Positions 41,942 to 50,819 of a stretch of DNA of 64,000 nucleotides are shown in pieces. The notes beneath the pieces were generated by a model. It was not told the DNA's origin, did no database searches, and worked only from the letters and a program-made list of their open reading frames with translations. Positions within the stretch are counted from its first letter, which is position 1; every line of letters starts with the position of its first letter. Where the stretch lies: positions 60,175 through 124,174 of the forward strand of contig CALMYJ010000036.1 in the NCBI GenBank assembly GCA_937873715.1. Direction: 5' to 3'. A program made the position numbers and the translations under genes. This DNA comes from an uncultured Chitinophagaceae bacterium. Lineage in GTDB: Bacteria > Bacteroidota > Bacteroidia > Chitinophagales > Chitinophagaceae.

Positions 41942-43210
41942 TTATATTGATGCTATGTATTGTAATGATTTTTCAATGGCGGTATATACGGTGTGCAGTT
42001 CGTTTATATTGATACAATAGGGCGGCATGATGTACACCGTGTTGCCCAGCGGCCGCAGGAATATGCCCTGCTCCAGGTAAAAATTATACAGGGTTGTTTG
42101 TATACTGTTGAAATACGAAGTGCTTTCGGCGGTATGTACATCAAAAGCCAGTATGGTGCCCTGCTGCCGTATGTTTTTTACCAGTGGATGCTGCTGTATG
42201 CGTTGTGCAAAAAGCGTATGTTGCTCACCGATAGCAGCTATTTGTTGCCGGCAGTTTTCCGTATCCAGCAGTTGCATACTGGTATTGGCGGCTGCACAGG
42301 CAAGGGGGTTGGCGGTGTAGGAATGCCCGTGAAAAAATGTTTTCATTTTGTCATCGGCATAAAAGGCGTCAAATATTTTTTGTGTACAGGCTGTAACGCC
42401 TAAGGGCATAAAGCCGCCGGTAATGCCTTTGCTCAGGCAGATTATATCCGGGCTGTGCTGCAGGTATTCGATAGCAAAATTTTTACCGGTACGGCCAAAG
42501 CCGGTCATCACTTCATCGGCAATGCAAATAATTTGATGCTGCTGGGCAAGGGCAATCAAATCATCAAGATATTGCGCCTCATACATCAGCATACCTGCGG
42601 CACCCTGCACCAGCGGCTCAAAAATAAAGGCAGCAACATTACCGGTTTCGGCTATGGTGCAAACTTGTTTTTTTATTGTTTCGATGTTGCCTGCATTGGG
42701 TAGTGGCAGTTGTTTTACTTCAAATAAAAAAGGGTTGAAGGCAGCATTAAATGCGTTGCGTTCGGCCACACTCATAGCACCGAAGGTATCGCCATGATAG
42801 GCATTTTCAAATGCAATAATGGTGGTTTTTTGAATGCCCTGGTTGTGCCAGTACTGGATGGCCATTTTTAACGCTACTTCCACCGAAGTAGAGCCATCAT
42901 CGCTAAAAAATATTTTGGCAAAGCCACCTGGTAAAAGCTGTACCAACTTTTCGGCAAGCTCAAGGGCAGGGGTATGTGTAAAGCCTGCAAATATTACATG
43001 CTCCAGGGTTTGTGCCTGCATGGCTATGGCATTAGCAATATGGGAGTTGCAGTGGCCATGTATGTTTACCCACCAGCTTGCAATGGCATCAATATATTGT
43101 TTGCCATCGGCGGTGTGCAGCGTACAGTTATTTGCCTTTATTACATGCAGCGGCGGTGCTGCTGTTTTCATTTGGGTAAAGGGATGCCAGATGTAATTGT
43201 TGGTAGCCAT
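41942..43210 (-). CDS. bioA: Adenosylmethionine-8-amino-7-oxononanoate aminotransferase
   Basis: The 422-residue class III aminotransferase starts NNYIWHPFTQMKTA, the classic BioA N terminus, and has DGKQYIDAIASWWVNIHGHCN, FSDDGSTSVEVALKMA, ENAYHGDT, EPLVQGAAGM, DEVMTGFGRTG and the PLP lysine in CLSKGITGGFMPLG. It converts KAPA to DAPA in biotin synthesis. It lies 2 bp after bioD. Confidence 0.96.
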   Translation of the reverse strand: MATNNYIWHPFTQMKTAAPPLHVIKANNCTLHTADGKQYIDAIASWWVNIHGHCNSHIANAIAMQAQTLEHVIFAGFTHTPALELAEKLVQLLPGGFAKIFFSDDGSTSVEVALKMAIQYWHNQGIQKTTIIAFENAYHGDTFGAMSVAERNAFNAAFNPFLFEVKQLPLPNAGNIETIKKQVCTIAETGNVAAFIFEPLVQGAAGMLMYEAQYLDDLIALAQQHQIICIADEVMTGFGRTGKNFAIEYLQHSPDIICLSKGITGGFMPLGVTACTQKIFDAFYADDKMKTFFHGHSYTANPLACAAANTSMQLLDTENCRQQIAAIGEQHTLFAQRIQQHPLVKNIRQQGTILAFDVHTAESTSYFNSIQTTLYNFYLEQGIFLRPLGNTVYIMPPYCININELHTVYTAIEKSLQYIASI

Positions 43211-43212
43211 GG

Positions 43213-43824
43213 TTACAAATGTAGCGAAAGGGTTTTGGCAAAGTCAGCGATAGCGGATGCATTTAAGTTTTCAAATTGTGGTATTGAAAATAATACAGGG
43301 AGTTGGGTGTGCTGTATAATAAAAGCTCTTGTGGAGGGTACTTCAGTACCACTGAATACGATGCCTTTAATGGGAATATTTCTCTGCCGCACGGCTTCTA
43401 CAGTAAGCAGGGTGTGGTTGATGCTGCCGAGGTAATTATTGCTAACAAGTATAACCGGCAAATTAAATTGCTGCATCAAATCGATATTTAAAAAATCAGG
43501 AGCCAGCGGGCTCATAACACCACCAGCAGTTTCAATCAGCAGTTGATTGGCGGTATTGGGTAAACTAAAATCAGTTGCTTTAATACGAATGCCATCCACT
43601 GCTGCTGCATAATGCGGCGATGCAGGTGTGGTAAGCCGGTATTGTTCCGGGTGTATTACAACTTTTGAATTCGTAACATGGCGTTGAATAAAAATGCTGT
43701 CGCTATTGGCTACATCACCAGCCTGTACGGGCTTCCAGTAATCGTAGCCCAGTGCCTGGCAAATAACGGCGGAGCAAATAGTTTTACCAATTCCGGTATG
43801 TATGCCTGCGATGATTATGCTCAT
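43213..43824 (-). CDS. bioD: Dethiobiotin synthase
   Basis: The 203-residue P-loop protein starts MSIIIAGIHTGIGKT (Walker A) and has YWKPVQAGD, ETAGGVMSPL and VSNNYLGSINHTLLT, diagnostic of BioD. It closes the ureido ring using CO2 and ATP. It lies in order between the DUF5615 gene and bioA. Confidence 0.94.
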   Translation of the reverse strand: MSIIIAGIHTGIGKTICSAVICQALGYDYWKPVQAGDVANSDSIFIQRHVTNSKVVIHPEQYRLTTPASPHYAAAVDGIRIKATDFSLPNTANQLLIETAGGVMSPLAPDFLNIDLMQQFNLPVILVSNNYLGSINHTLLTVEAVRQRNIPIKGIVFSGTEVPSTRAFIIQHTQLPVLFSIPQFENLNASAIADFAKTLSLHL

Positions 43825-43856
43825 GCAATAATATTCTGCTTATAGAGGTGTAATGG

Positions 43857-44216
43857 TTATTTTATTCGGAGCACTCCGTTTTGAAAAACGGCAAACTTGT
43901 CTTTAATAAGTTCCGGTAAACCCGGAAACAGGCTTTGTATCACTGCCAGTTTTTCTTCTGCAACAGCATCATCTAGTCGCAATAATAAAATGCCTTTATG
44001 CGGCATATTCTTTTTAAAAACCAACTCGCCAAAATCTTTATCCATAGTAATGATGATTGCATTTTGTTTGTTTGCAAGGCTGATAATTTCATCATCCTGC
44101 ATTTCAGGGTTGATTTGACTGATTGAAAATACGCTGTACGCAGCATGCTTAAGCCAGTTTTCAATTGTTTTTCCCACTCCCATATCCACAATAAATGCAG
44201 GAGAATTTTCCATCAT
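43857..44216 (-). CDS. DUF5615 PIN-like protein, candidate toxin
   Basis: The 119-residue protein resembles DUF5615 (PIN-like fold): an N-terminal FIVDMGVGKTIENWL and a central NAIIITMDKDFGEL, with the acidic pair typical of these nuclease-like proteins. It overlaps the upstream DUF433 gene by 4 bp, the layout of type II toxin-antitoxin pairs. Activity as a toxin is inferred from family and context. It sits inside the biotin gene cluster. Confidence 0.8.
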   Translation of the reverse strand: MMENSPAFIVDMGVGKTIENWLKHAAYSVFSISQINPEMQDDEIISLANKQNAIIITMDKDFGELVFKKNMPHKGILLLRLDDAVAEEKLAVIQSLFPGLPELIKDKFAVFQNGVLRIK

Positions 44217-44443
44217 GCAGCTTTTTCAGTTTCAGCAGCAATTCTTTCGGCAGCAAAGAGCAGGCAGGCTTTAATGTCATCTTCTTCCAGCAATGGGTAT
44301 TCTTCTATAATCGACTGGTACGTTGTGCCTCTTGCCAGCATTTTAAGTACCTGTTCTACTGAAATACGCATACCCCTGATAACGGGCTTGCCTGTTAGTA
44401 TGGATGGATGAGTAGTGATTCTGTTTAGTAATGTTGTATCCAT
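44213..44443 (-). CDS. DUF433 protein, candidate antitoxin
   Basis: The 76-residue protein has the DUF433 pattern RITTHPSILTGKPVIRGMRISVEQVLKMLARGTTYQSIIEEYPLLEEDDIKACLLFA, a helix-turn-helix-like family commonly paired with DUF5615 genes. It likely binds its own promoter and the partner. The 46-bp gap to bioF carries a TAACTTTA-type bases, so it may have its own promoter. Confidence 0.82.
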   Translation of the reverse strand: MDTTLLNRITTHPSILTGKPVIRGMRISVEQVLKMLARGTTYQSIIEEYPLLEEDDIKACLLFAAERIAAETEKAA

Positions 44444-44489
44444 AACCGCATTTTTGGTAAAGTTAGATATTTTAAAAGTTACCGGTTTT

Positions 44490-45608
44490 CTACACCCTGT
44501 TGTAAAAAGCTATAGCGGTAATCAATGCATCTATTTGTGCCTCAGTATTAAAACTGTGCAGGCAAATGCGAATCCTTTCTTTACCAGCCGGTACGGTTGG
44601 CGCTACAATAGGCCGTACAAAAAATCCCTGCTCAAATAAATGGCCGGCCAGCGCTTTTGTTTTAAAACTATCGCCAACCAGTATGCCCTGGATGGGGGAG
44701 TGGCTATTGATAAAACGAATGCTTTGTACTGCACTTATTTTTTGCCTGAAGTACTCAACCAGTTGATACAGTTTTTGCCTGTTCGCTCGGGGCAGCAGGC
44801 TGTAGGCTTTTTGTATTTGTAAGTAATTATGTGGTGGCAATGCGGTGGTAAAAATAAAACTGCGGGCCTGGTTGAGTAAAAAATTACGCAGCACTGTACT
44901 GCCGGTTACCACAGCACCATGCAGCCCCAATGCTTTGCCAAAAGTATGCACTACGGCAAATACTTCATTTTGCAAACCGTATTTTGCCACAAGGCCATCT
45001 CCCTTGTCGCCATATACGCCGGTGGCATGCGCTTCGTCAACCATCAGCAGGGCATTGTTTTTTTTGCATATTGCTGCAATAGCCTGTAAGGGTGCTTCAT
45101 CGCCATCCATGGAGTAAACAGATTCAACTGCTACAATTTTGTTGCCGGTGGCATGGCCAAGTTTTTTTTCAAGGTCAGCCACATCATTATGCCTAAAGCG
45201 CAGACGGTTGGCATAGCTCAGGCGCATGCCATCAATCATACTGGCATGTATATACTCGTCGGAAATAAATGTATCGCCTTTGCCGGCAATGCAACTGTAC
45301 AGGCCTACATTGGCCATATACCCGGTATTAAAAATAAGGGCAGCTTCACGGCCATGAAAATCAGCAATCAGTTGTTCCGTTGCTTCGGCCAGGGCTGAAT
45401 TGCCGGTGATGGAGCGGCTGCCGGTGGAGCCGGAGGGGAGTGTTTGCTGCTCAGCATGGAGTAGTCCGCTTTTGGCAAAGCCAAAATAATCGTTGCTGCT
45501 AAAATCAATTTTATCATCGGCAAATACCAGCACACGCAGGTTGCCTGCCGTTTTTTTTTCATCCAGCTTTTGCTGCAGGTAGGCGTTAAATTGCTGATTG
45601 GCTGACAT
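44490..45608 (-). CDS. bioF: 8-Amino-7-oxononanoate synthase
   Basis: The 372-residue protein has FSSNDYFGFAKS, GSTGSRSITGN, FNTGYMANVGLYS, SDEYIHASMIDGMRLSYAN, VDEAHATGVYG and THTFGKALGLHGAVVTGS (PLP lysine). It joins pimeloyl thioester and alanine to give KAPA. It follows bioB by 83 bp and is followed by the DUF433-DUF5615 pair. Confidence 0.95.
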   Translation of the reverse strand: MSANQQFNAYLQQKLDEKKTAGNLRVLVFADDKIDFSSNDYFGFAKSGLLHAEQQTLPSGSTGSRSITGNSALAEATEQLIADFHGREAALIFNTGYMANVGLYSCIAGKGDTFISDEYIHASMIDGMRLSYANRLRFRHNDVADLEKKLGHATGNKIVAVESVYSMDGDEAPLQAIAAICKKNNALLMVDEAHATGVYGDKGDGLVAKYGLQNEVFAVVHTFGKALGLHGAVVTGSTVLRNFLLNQARSFIFTTALPPHNYLQIQKAYSLLPRANRQKLYQLVEYFRQKISAVQSIRFINSHSPIQGILVGDSFKTKALAGHLFEQGFFVRPIVAPTVPAGKERIRICLHSFNTEAQIDALITAIAFYNRV

Positions 45609-45691
45609 AGTTCAATTAAAAAATAACTGCAAAGGCGCTAAGCCGCTAAGGTTACAAAAACCCGGTATGCCTGCTGTATTGTGTTTAGAAA

Positions 45692-46678
45692 TTATACTGT
45701 AGCTGCCGCTTCCTGATCTTTAAAAGCTTTTCTTGGCGTAAGGCCCAGCATTTTAAACATCTGCATGTCGGTGTCAAAATCGGGGTTGGGTGTAGTGAGT
45801 AGTTTTTCACCGGCAAAAATGGAGTTGGCTCCGGCCATAAAGCACAGTGCCTGCTCGGCAATACTCATGTCATTTCGGCCTGCACTTAACCGCACCACGC
45901 TTTTGGGCATTACTATCCTTGCAGTGGCAATCATACGCAGCATTTCATCAATGCCTACCCGTTTATTGTTTTCGAGCGGTGTGCCTTCCACTGCTACCAG
46001 TGCATTAATGGGTACAGAGTCCGGGTGTTGCTCCATTGTAGAAAGTGTGTGGAGCATTTTTATCCTGTCTTCATCAGTTTCGCCGAGACCAACAATGCCG
46101 CCGCAGCACACACTGAGTTTGGCTTTGCGTACATTGTTCAGCGTATTCAGCCTGTCTTCAAAAGTTCGGGTGGTGATGATATTATTATAGTTATCGCTGC
46201 TGGTATCAATATTATGATTGTACGCAAAGCAACCGGCTTCTTTGAGGCGTTCGGCCTGCTCGTAAGTAAGCATGCCGAGGGTGCAGCATACTTCCATGCC
46301 CATTTCGTTTACTTCGCTTACCATTTCGAGCACCCGGTCAAAATCCCGGTTATCTCGTACTTCCCGCCAGGCTGCACCCATGCATAACCGTGAGGCGCCA
46401 TTGGCTTTGGCAACAGCGGCTCTTTCTTTTACTTTTTCTACTGTCATCAGCGGCTCCACTTCAATATCGGTATGATACCTTGCGGCCTGTGGGCAATAAG
46501 CACAATCTTCTTTACAGCCCCCGGTTTTGATGGAGATAAGGCTGCTGATTTGCACTTCGGCATAGGCTTTATTTTGCCGGTGTACGGTGGCAGCTTCAAA
46601 AATTAAATCGAGTAAAGGCCGGTTGTATATGTCCTGTATTTCCTGTAATGTCCAGTTGTTTCTTACTGTCATAGCCAT
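45692..46678 (-). CDS. bioB: Biotin synthase
   Basis: The 328-residue radical SAM enzyme has the iron-sulfur motif CKEDCAYC in SIKTGGCKEDCAYCPQ, and the conserved HNIDTS and RLSAGR segments. It inserts sulfur into dethiobiotin. It begins the biotin genes and has a good promoter match directly upstream. The start may be 46678 or the third codon, 46672. The window lacks bioC and bioH. Confidence 0.97.
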   Translation of the reverse strand: MAMTVRNNWTLQEIQDIYNRPLLDLIFEAATVHRQNKAYAEVQISSLISIKTGGCKEDCAYCPQAARYHTDIEVEPLMTVEKVKERAAVAKANGASRLCMGAAWREVRDNRDFDRVLEMVSEVNEMGMEVCCTLGMLTYEQAERLKEAGCFAYNHNIDTSSDNYNNIITTRTFEDRLNTLNNVRKAKLSVCCGGIVGLGETDEDRIKMLHTLSTMEQHPDSVPINALVAVEGTPLENNKRVGIDEMLRMIATARIVMPKSVVRLSAGRNDMSIAEQALCFMAGANSIFAGEKLLTTPNPDFDTDMQMFKMLGLTPRKAFKDQEAAATV

Positions 46679-46689
46679 TGGTTTAGTTG

Positions 46690-46720
46690 CAAATATATTG
46701 CATGATGCAGGTGCTGCAAA
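46690..46720 (-). promoter_or_regulatory. Promoter of bioB: TTTG-N19-TATATTTG
   Basis: On the minus strand a TTTG is followed after 19 nt by TATATTTG, a full match to the Bacteroidota housekeeping -33/-7 consensus. The -7 box ends 11 nt before the bioB ATG, so the leader would be very short. The spacer contains a TGCATCATGCA palindrome that might be a regulator site. Confidence 0.75.
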
Positions 46721-46749
46721 TAGTAAAGCGATAAGCCGGGGAACAATTT

Positions 46750-47565
46750 TTAATACGACTCGTTTTCGTTGGGGAAGTCTTTTGATTTTACATCACTGAT
46801 GTATTGTTTTACGGCACCGGTAATTTGCTCATCAAGGTTGAGGTACCTGCGCAGGAAACGGGGCTTAAATTCAGTATTAATACCGAGCATATCATGCATC
46901 ACCAGTACCTGCCCGTCGCAGTACCCGCCGGCGCCAATACCAATGGTGGGTATATGCAGGCTTTCTGTAACTTCTTTGGCTAATGTGGCTGGTATTTTTT
47001 CCAGCACAATGGCAAAGCAGCCGGCCTCCTGCAGCAGCAGGGCGTCTTTCCTGAGTTTATTGGCTTCTTCTTCTTCGGTGGCACGTACCACGTAAGTACC
47101 AAATTTGTTGATGGATTGCGGTGTTAAACCAAGGTGCCCCATAACGGGTACGCCTGCACTAACGATGCGTTTTACCGATTCTATAATTTCTTCACCACCT
47201 TCCAGTTTTACGGTGTGCCCGCCACTTTCTTTCATGATACGAATGGAAGAGGCTAAGGCTATTTCGGAATTAGACTGGTAGTAGCCAAAGGGTAAATCTA
47301 CCACCACCAGGGCTCTCTCTCTTGCCCTAACCACACTCTGGGCATGATAAATCATCTGGTCGAGCGTAATGGGCAGGGTAGTGGTATGGCCTGCCATTAC
47401 ATTGCTGGCGCTGTCGCCCACCAGGATTATATCGATACCTGCCTGGTCGAACAATTTGGCAAAAGAAAAATCATAAGCCGTAATCATGGAGATTTTCTCC
47501 CCGGCGGCTTTCATTTTCTGTATGGTGTTGGTGGTAACTTTTTTGTATTCTTTATCAGGAGCCAT
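46750..47565 (-). CDS. panB: 3-Methyl-2-oxobutanoate hydroxymethyltransferase
   Basis: The 271-residue protein has KISMITAYDFSFAKLFDQAGIDIILVGDSASNVMAGHTTTLPI, VVDLPFGYYQS, VKLEGGEE, VMGHLGLTPQS and IGIGAGGYCDGQVLV, markers of PanB. It makes ketopantoate for coenzyme A. It lies 71 bp before bioB on the same strand; the bioB promoter in that gap suggests separate control. Confidence 0.96.
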   Translation of the reverse strand: MAPDKEYKKVTTNTIQKMKAAGEKISMITAYDFSFAKLFDQAGIDIILVGDSASNVMAGHTTTLPITLDQMIYHAQSVVRARERALVVVDLPFGYYQSNSEIALASSIRIMKESGGHTVKLEGGEEIIESVKRIVSAGVPVMGHLGLTPQSINKFGTYVVRATEEEEANKLRKDALLLQEAGCFAIVLEKIPATLAKEVTESLHIPTIGIGAGGYCDGQVLVMHDMLGINTEFKPRFLRRYLNLDEQITGAVKQYISDVKSKDFPNENESY

Positions 47566-47762
47566 ATTTATTTTTTGAAGGTGAATGAAGCGAATGGAGT
47601 AACTGGCCCTGCATTAGAATAAAACATTACTCAGGCATAATCGCAGCGGTAAATGTAGAAAAGATTTTGAATTGTTGGGTATAAAGCTTGTTTTTTTATA
47701 CCTGCTTATGCCAGTGCTTTTGTTGATATAATTTGTTGAAAAACGGCTGCTGTAAAACAGGC

Positions 47763-48782
47763 TTACCATTGTACAACAACTTTGCCGGTACTGGCTCTTT
47801 TCTCCAGGTATTCATGCGCTTCGGCAATTTGGCTTACCTGGAATACTTTGCCCAGCTTTGGTTTAAATATCCCTTCGGCGGCAAGCTGTACTACAGCGTT
47901 GAGGCACTGATGCATTAACTGTGGTTTATGATCGGCAATTTGAAGCATATTCACACCTATAATGGCTTTAGAGGGCATCATGAGCATAACAGGGTGGTAA
48001 AAGCCAAAGCCTAAAGCGGCAGCTATTTTTCCAAACAGGTTTTTATCGTTCATACCTGATGCACCATAGCATACCATGCGGCCACCGGCCTGCAGCAGTT
48101 TTATCCCTTTTTTTACTGAGCTGCCGCCGATAGCATCAAATATTACATCCACCCCTTTGCCCCCGGTAATATCGTTTACAGCCTGCTCAAAACGGGTACT
48201 ATTGTAGTTGATGGCGTGATGCACACCGAGTGCCTGGAGATACTGTACTTTTTCATTGCTGCCGGCGGTTGAAAAAATTTCACATTCTTTATGCCGGGCA
48301 TATTGTATTAATGCGGTACCCACGCCGCCTGCGCCGGCATGTATCAATACTTTATCGCCGCGGCAAAGATTAACGGCGTGTGCTGCGGCATAATAGGCCG
48401 TGCAGTACTGTGTGGCCAGTGCTGTGGCTTCGCTATTGCTGATGCCGGGTAAAATTTTTGCCACTGCTGCCCCTTTTGTAACAGCATATTCGGCGTAGCC
48501 TCCAAATCTCGTCATCGCCATTACACGGTCGCCGGGTTGTACATGGGTAATATCCTGCCCGGCAGATTCTACAATACCGGCTATATCATAGCCCAGCACA
48601 CAAGGTATTGGCGGTGCTTCTTTATACATGCCATTACGGGCCACCACGTCGGCAAAGTTGAGCCCTGATACGTCGGTTTTTATCAGTACCTCATCTTTTT
48701 GCGGTACAGGCTTTGTTGTTTCCCGTATTTCAAAAGCTTTAAAGGGGTTGCCTTTTTTTACCAGGTATACTGCTTTCATCAT
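47763..48782 (-). CDS. Zinc-free quinone oxidoreductase-like MDR protein
   Basis: The 339-residue protein has a GroES-like N-terminal domain (about 1-125) and an NAD(P)-binding Rossmann domain with IHAGAGGVGTALIQYA. It lacks the zinc-binding cysteines of alcohol dehydrogenases; RFGGYAEYAVTKG and the CYTAYYAAAHAV region resemble the VAT-1/quinone-reductase branch. Reaction unspecified. It lies 3 bp after the OstA-like gene. Confidence 0.88.
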   Translation of the reverse strand: MMKAVYLVKKGNPFKAFEIRETTKPVPQKDEVLIKTDVSGLNFADVVARNGMYKEAPPIPCVLGYDIAGIVESAGQDITHVQPGDRVMAMTRFGGYAEYAVTKGAAVAKILPGISNSEATALATQYCTAYYAAAHAVNLCRGDKVLIHAGAGGVGTALIQYARHKECEIFSTAGSNEKVQYLQALGVHHAINYNSTRFEQAVNDITGGKGVDVIFDAIGGSSVKKGIKLLQAGGRMVCYGASGMNDKNLFGKIAAALGFGFYHPVMLMMPSKAIIGVNMLQIADHKPQLMHQCLNAVVQLAAEGIFKPKLGKVFQVSQIAEAHEYLEKRASTGKVVVQW

Positions 48783-48785
48783 GCT

Positions 48786-50720
48786 TTATTCAAACAGTTC
48801 TAATTTGTTTTTTGGCCTGCGCCTGTCGAGCCATTCAAATTTGTTTAAAAATTGTTGATCGGCCGGTACCTGGCGTATGGGAAAAAAAGTGCCGGATACA
48901 TCATTGATGAATTTTACCCGGTGTACTTCTTTGTTCTGAAAATAAATGTCGATTACTTCGCCATTGCAACGGTTCATACCGGTAATGGCGCTATCATTGT
49001 CTTGCGGATAAAAAATACTTTCAGCCGGTTGTCCTTTAGCCCTCATGTAATCAATATTACCTTCTTTAAAATAACCGTCAAGTGTACGGCCTGCCACCTG
49101 GTTGTACATTTTACTGTTGAGCTTATTTATAATCATGCCGTTGTAAAATACGTAGATGCGGTCGGCTTTTTTGTTTTTCGTATACAGGTGTATGGTATCG
49201 CCAGATACCTGCGATTTATTGGCAAATACCAGGGGGTCTTTATACAGCCTGAATATAGAATCCTGCGAGGAGTAGTAAAGGCTGTCGCACACAGATTGTA
49301 ACGAATCGTTGAAAATACGTACATGGTGGAATGCGATGAAGTAGCGTACTGTGTCGTTTTTTTGTTGTTGTACCAGTGTATCGGCGGGCAACAGCAACTG
49401 CTGTACCGGTATGGATACATTGCCCGTAGTATCGGTAATGGTTGCATTGCTGCTGTCGGCACTGTGTACCATCTTGTTCAGTATTGTACTGTCTTTAGCA
49501 GTAATGGCCGGGGGGGGTAGCACGGTGCTGTCTGCCTTGCCGGCATGGGTAGCAAGGGTATCAACTGCTGCCAATAGATTGTTTGTACCGGTGGTATCGG
49601 TGCCGGGTATGTTTTTTTTGCTTACAGGCAGAAGCTGCAGTTCCTTTTCTGCTGTTAGTGCAGTATCTGCAGTAATAACAGTGGTTTGCTGCAGGGTATC
49701 CTGGTTAGCTTGTACCAGTTGCTTTGTATTTGGATTCCTGATTTCAACACCGGAAAATAAAGTGTCGGCAGCAATAAAAGTACTGTCGTTTCCTTCGCCT
49801 TTAAATATAAGTATGGGTTTACGAGTGGCTAAAAATGAATTTTTATTTTTATCCAGGAAAATCTGGTTGCCCATCACTGTATACCCGTTTACGCTGTCTT
49901 TAATGATGGCATTACCTTCTAGTTGTGCTATACCACTGGCTTCGTCGATGGCACTGTTATCGGCTATATAGGTTCGGGTGCTGTCTTTAAAAATACTGCG
50001 GCTGCCAAAAAAAGCTTTGCCTTTTTTTAAATCGTAAGTGCCGCTTGTGGTAAAAATATCTCCGCCGTCTTTGCTTTTGATATAGGTTGCTGTAATAAAG
50101 GTAGCCAGTTCCGTTAGTGTATTGTATTGCAGGCTGTCGCTGGTAATGGTATACTTTGGATCGGTGAGGTGTACCTGCTGTTTAAAAAAAATATCCCTTG
50201 TATCGGTATAATACACGCCTTCCCGGCTGGTTAGTACGGTTTTGCCATTTACCACTTTGCCGCCATTGGTATATTTACCAATACTGTTTTTTAAGTCGTA
50301 TTCCAGTTCCTGTGTGGTAAGGGTGCCTTTTTTGTCGGTTAGCTTTACATCCCGGCGAAGAAAGGCTATGCGGTCGTTGCCGAGGTAGCGCATGTATTGA
50401 GCATAGGTATGTATACTGTCCTGCTGGTTGATATGTATGTTGCCAAATGCTTCTACGATATTAGTGATGCGGTTAATTACTGCACTATCGCAAAAAAAGC
50501 TGGTGTTCCCTTCACTTAAATGCACATTGCCGGCAATGGTTTGATAGCTGTTGGCAGAGTCAATTTTTTTTTCCCGCAGGCTTTGCCCTTTTATAATCTT
50601 AATGAGGCGAATGGTATCGGCAGTAGTTTGTGCCTGCAGTATAGCCGGTGCAAGGAGTATACAACATACAAACAGCCATTTGCTGTATCTATTTGTATGG
50701 TATAACTGCAGGTGAAGCAT
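48786..50720 (-). CDS. OstA/LptA-like outer-membrane export protein
   Basis: Starting at 50720 (MLHLQLYHTNRYSKWLFVCCILLAPAILQAQ, a Sec signal; 644 residues) rather than the longer frame to 50777. The first part has repeated OstA-like beta-jellyroll patterns (GNVHLSEGNTSFFCDSAVI, AFGNIHINQQDS, RDVKLTDKKGTLTTQELEYD, NAIIKDSVNGYTVMG) that match LPS transport proteins. A Ser/Thr/Gln-rich spacer of about 100 residues follows, then further OstA-like repeats ending with SKMYNQVAGRTLDGYFKEG. It probably carries LPS across the periplasm as LptA-like or a domain of an LptD partner. Confidence 0.82.
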   Translation of the reverse strand: MLHLQLYHTNRYSKWLFVCCILLAPAILQAQTTADTIRLIKIIKGQSLREKKIDSANSYQTIAGNVHLSEGNTSFFCDSAVINRITNIVEAFGNIHINQQDSIHTYAQYMRYLGNDRIAFLRRDVKLTDKKGTLTTQELEYDLKNSIGKYTNGGKVVNGKTVLTSREGVYYTDTRDIFFKQQVHLTDPKYTITSDSLQYNTLTELATFITATYIKSKDGGDIFTTSGTYDLKKGKAFFGSRSIFKDSTRTYIADNSAIDEASGIAQLEGNAIIKDSVNGYTVMGNQIFLDKNKNSFLATRKPILIFKGEGNDSTFIAADTLFSGVEIRNPNTKQLVQANQDTLQQTTVITADTALTAEKELQLLPVSKKNIPGTDTTGTNNLLAAVDTLATHAGKADSTVLPPPAITAKDSTILNKMVHSADSSNATITDTTGNVSIPVQQLLLPADTLVQQQKNDTVRYFIAFHHVRIFNDSLQSVCDSLYYSSQDSIFRLYKDPLVFANKSQVSGDTIHLYTKNKKADRIYVFYNGMIINKLNSKMYNQVAGRTLDGYFKEGNIDYMRAKGQPAESIFYPQDNDSAITGMNRCNGEVIDIYFQNKEVHRVKFINDVSGTFFPIRQVPADQQFLNKFEWLDRRRPKNKLELFE

Positions 50721-50819
50721 TATGTATTGAAAGGCTGCAATTTCAACTTTTATTTGCAAATGAAATGGTATAACCATGCTGTTGCTGAAATGGCCGGGTG
50801 TTCAAAATATCCTAACCGT

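Noticed and set aside
46690..46720. BirA-type operator at bioB
   Set aside because: The TGCATCATGCA in the spacer is short and does not match the usual long BirA half-sites; no BirA-like gene is in view, so only a general promoter call is made.
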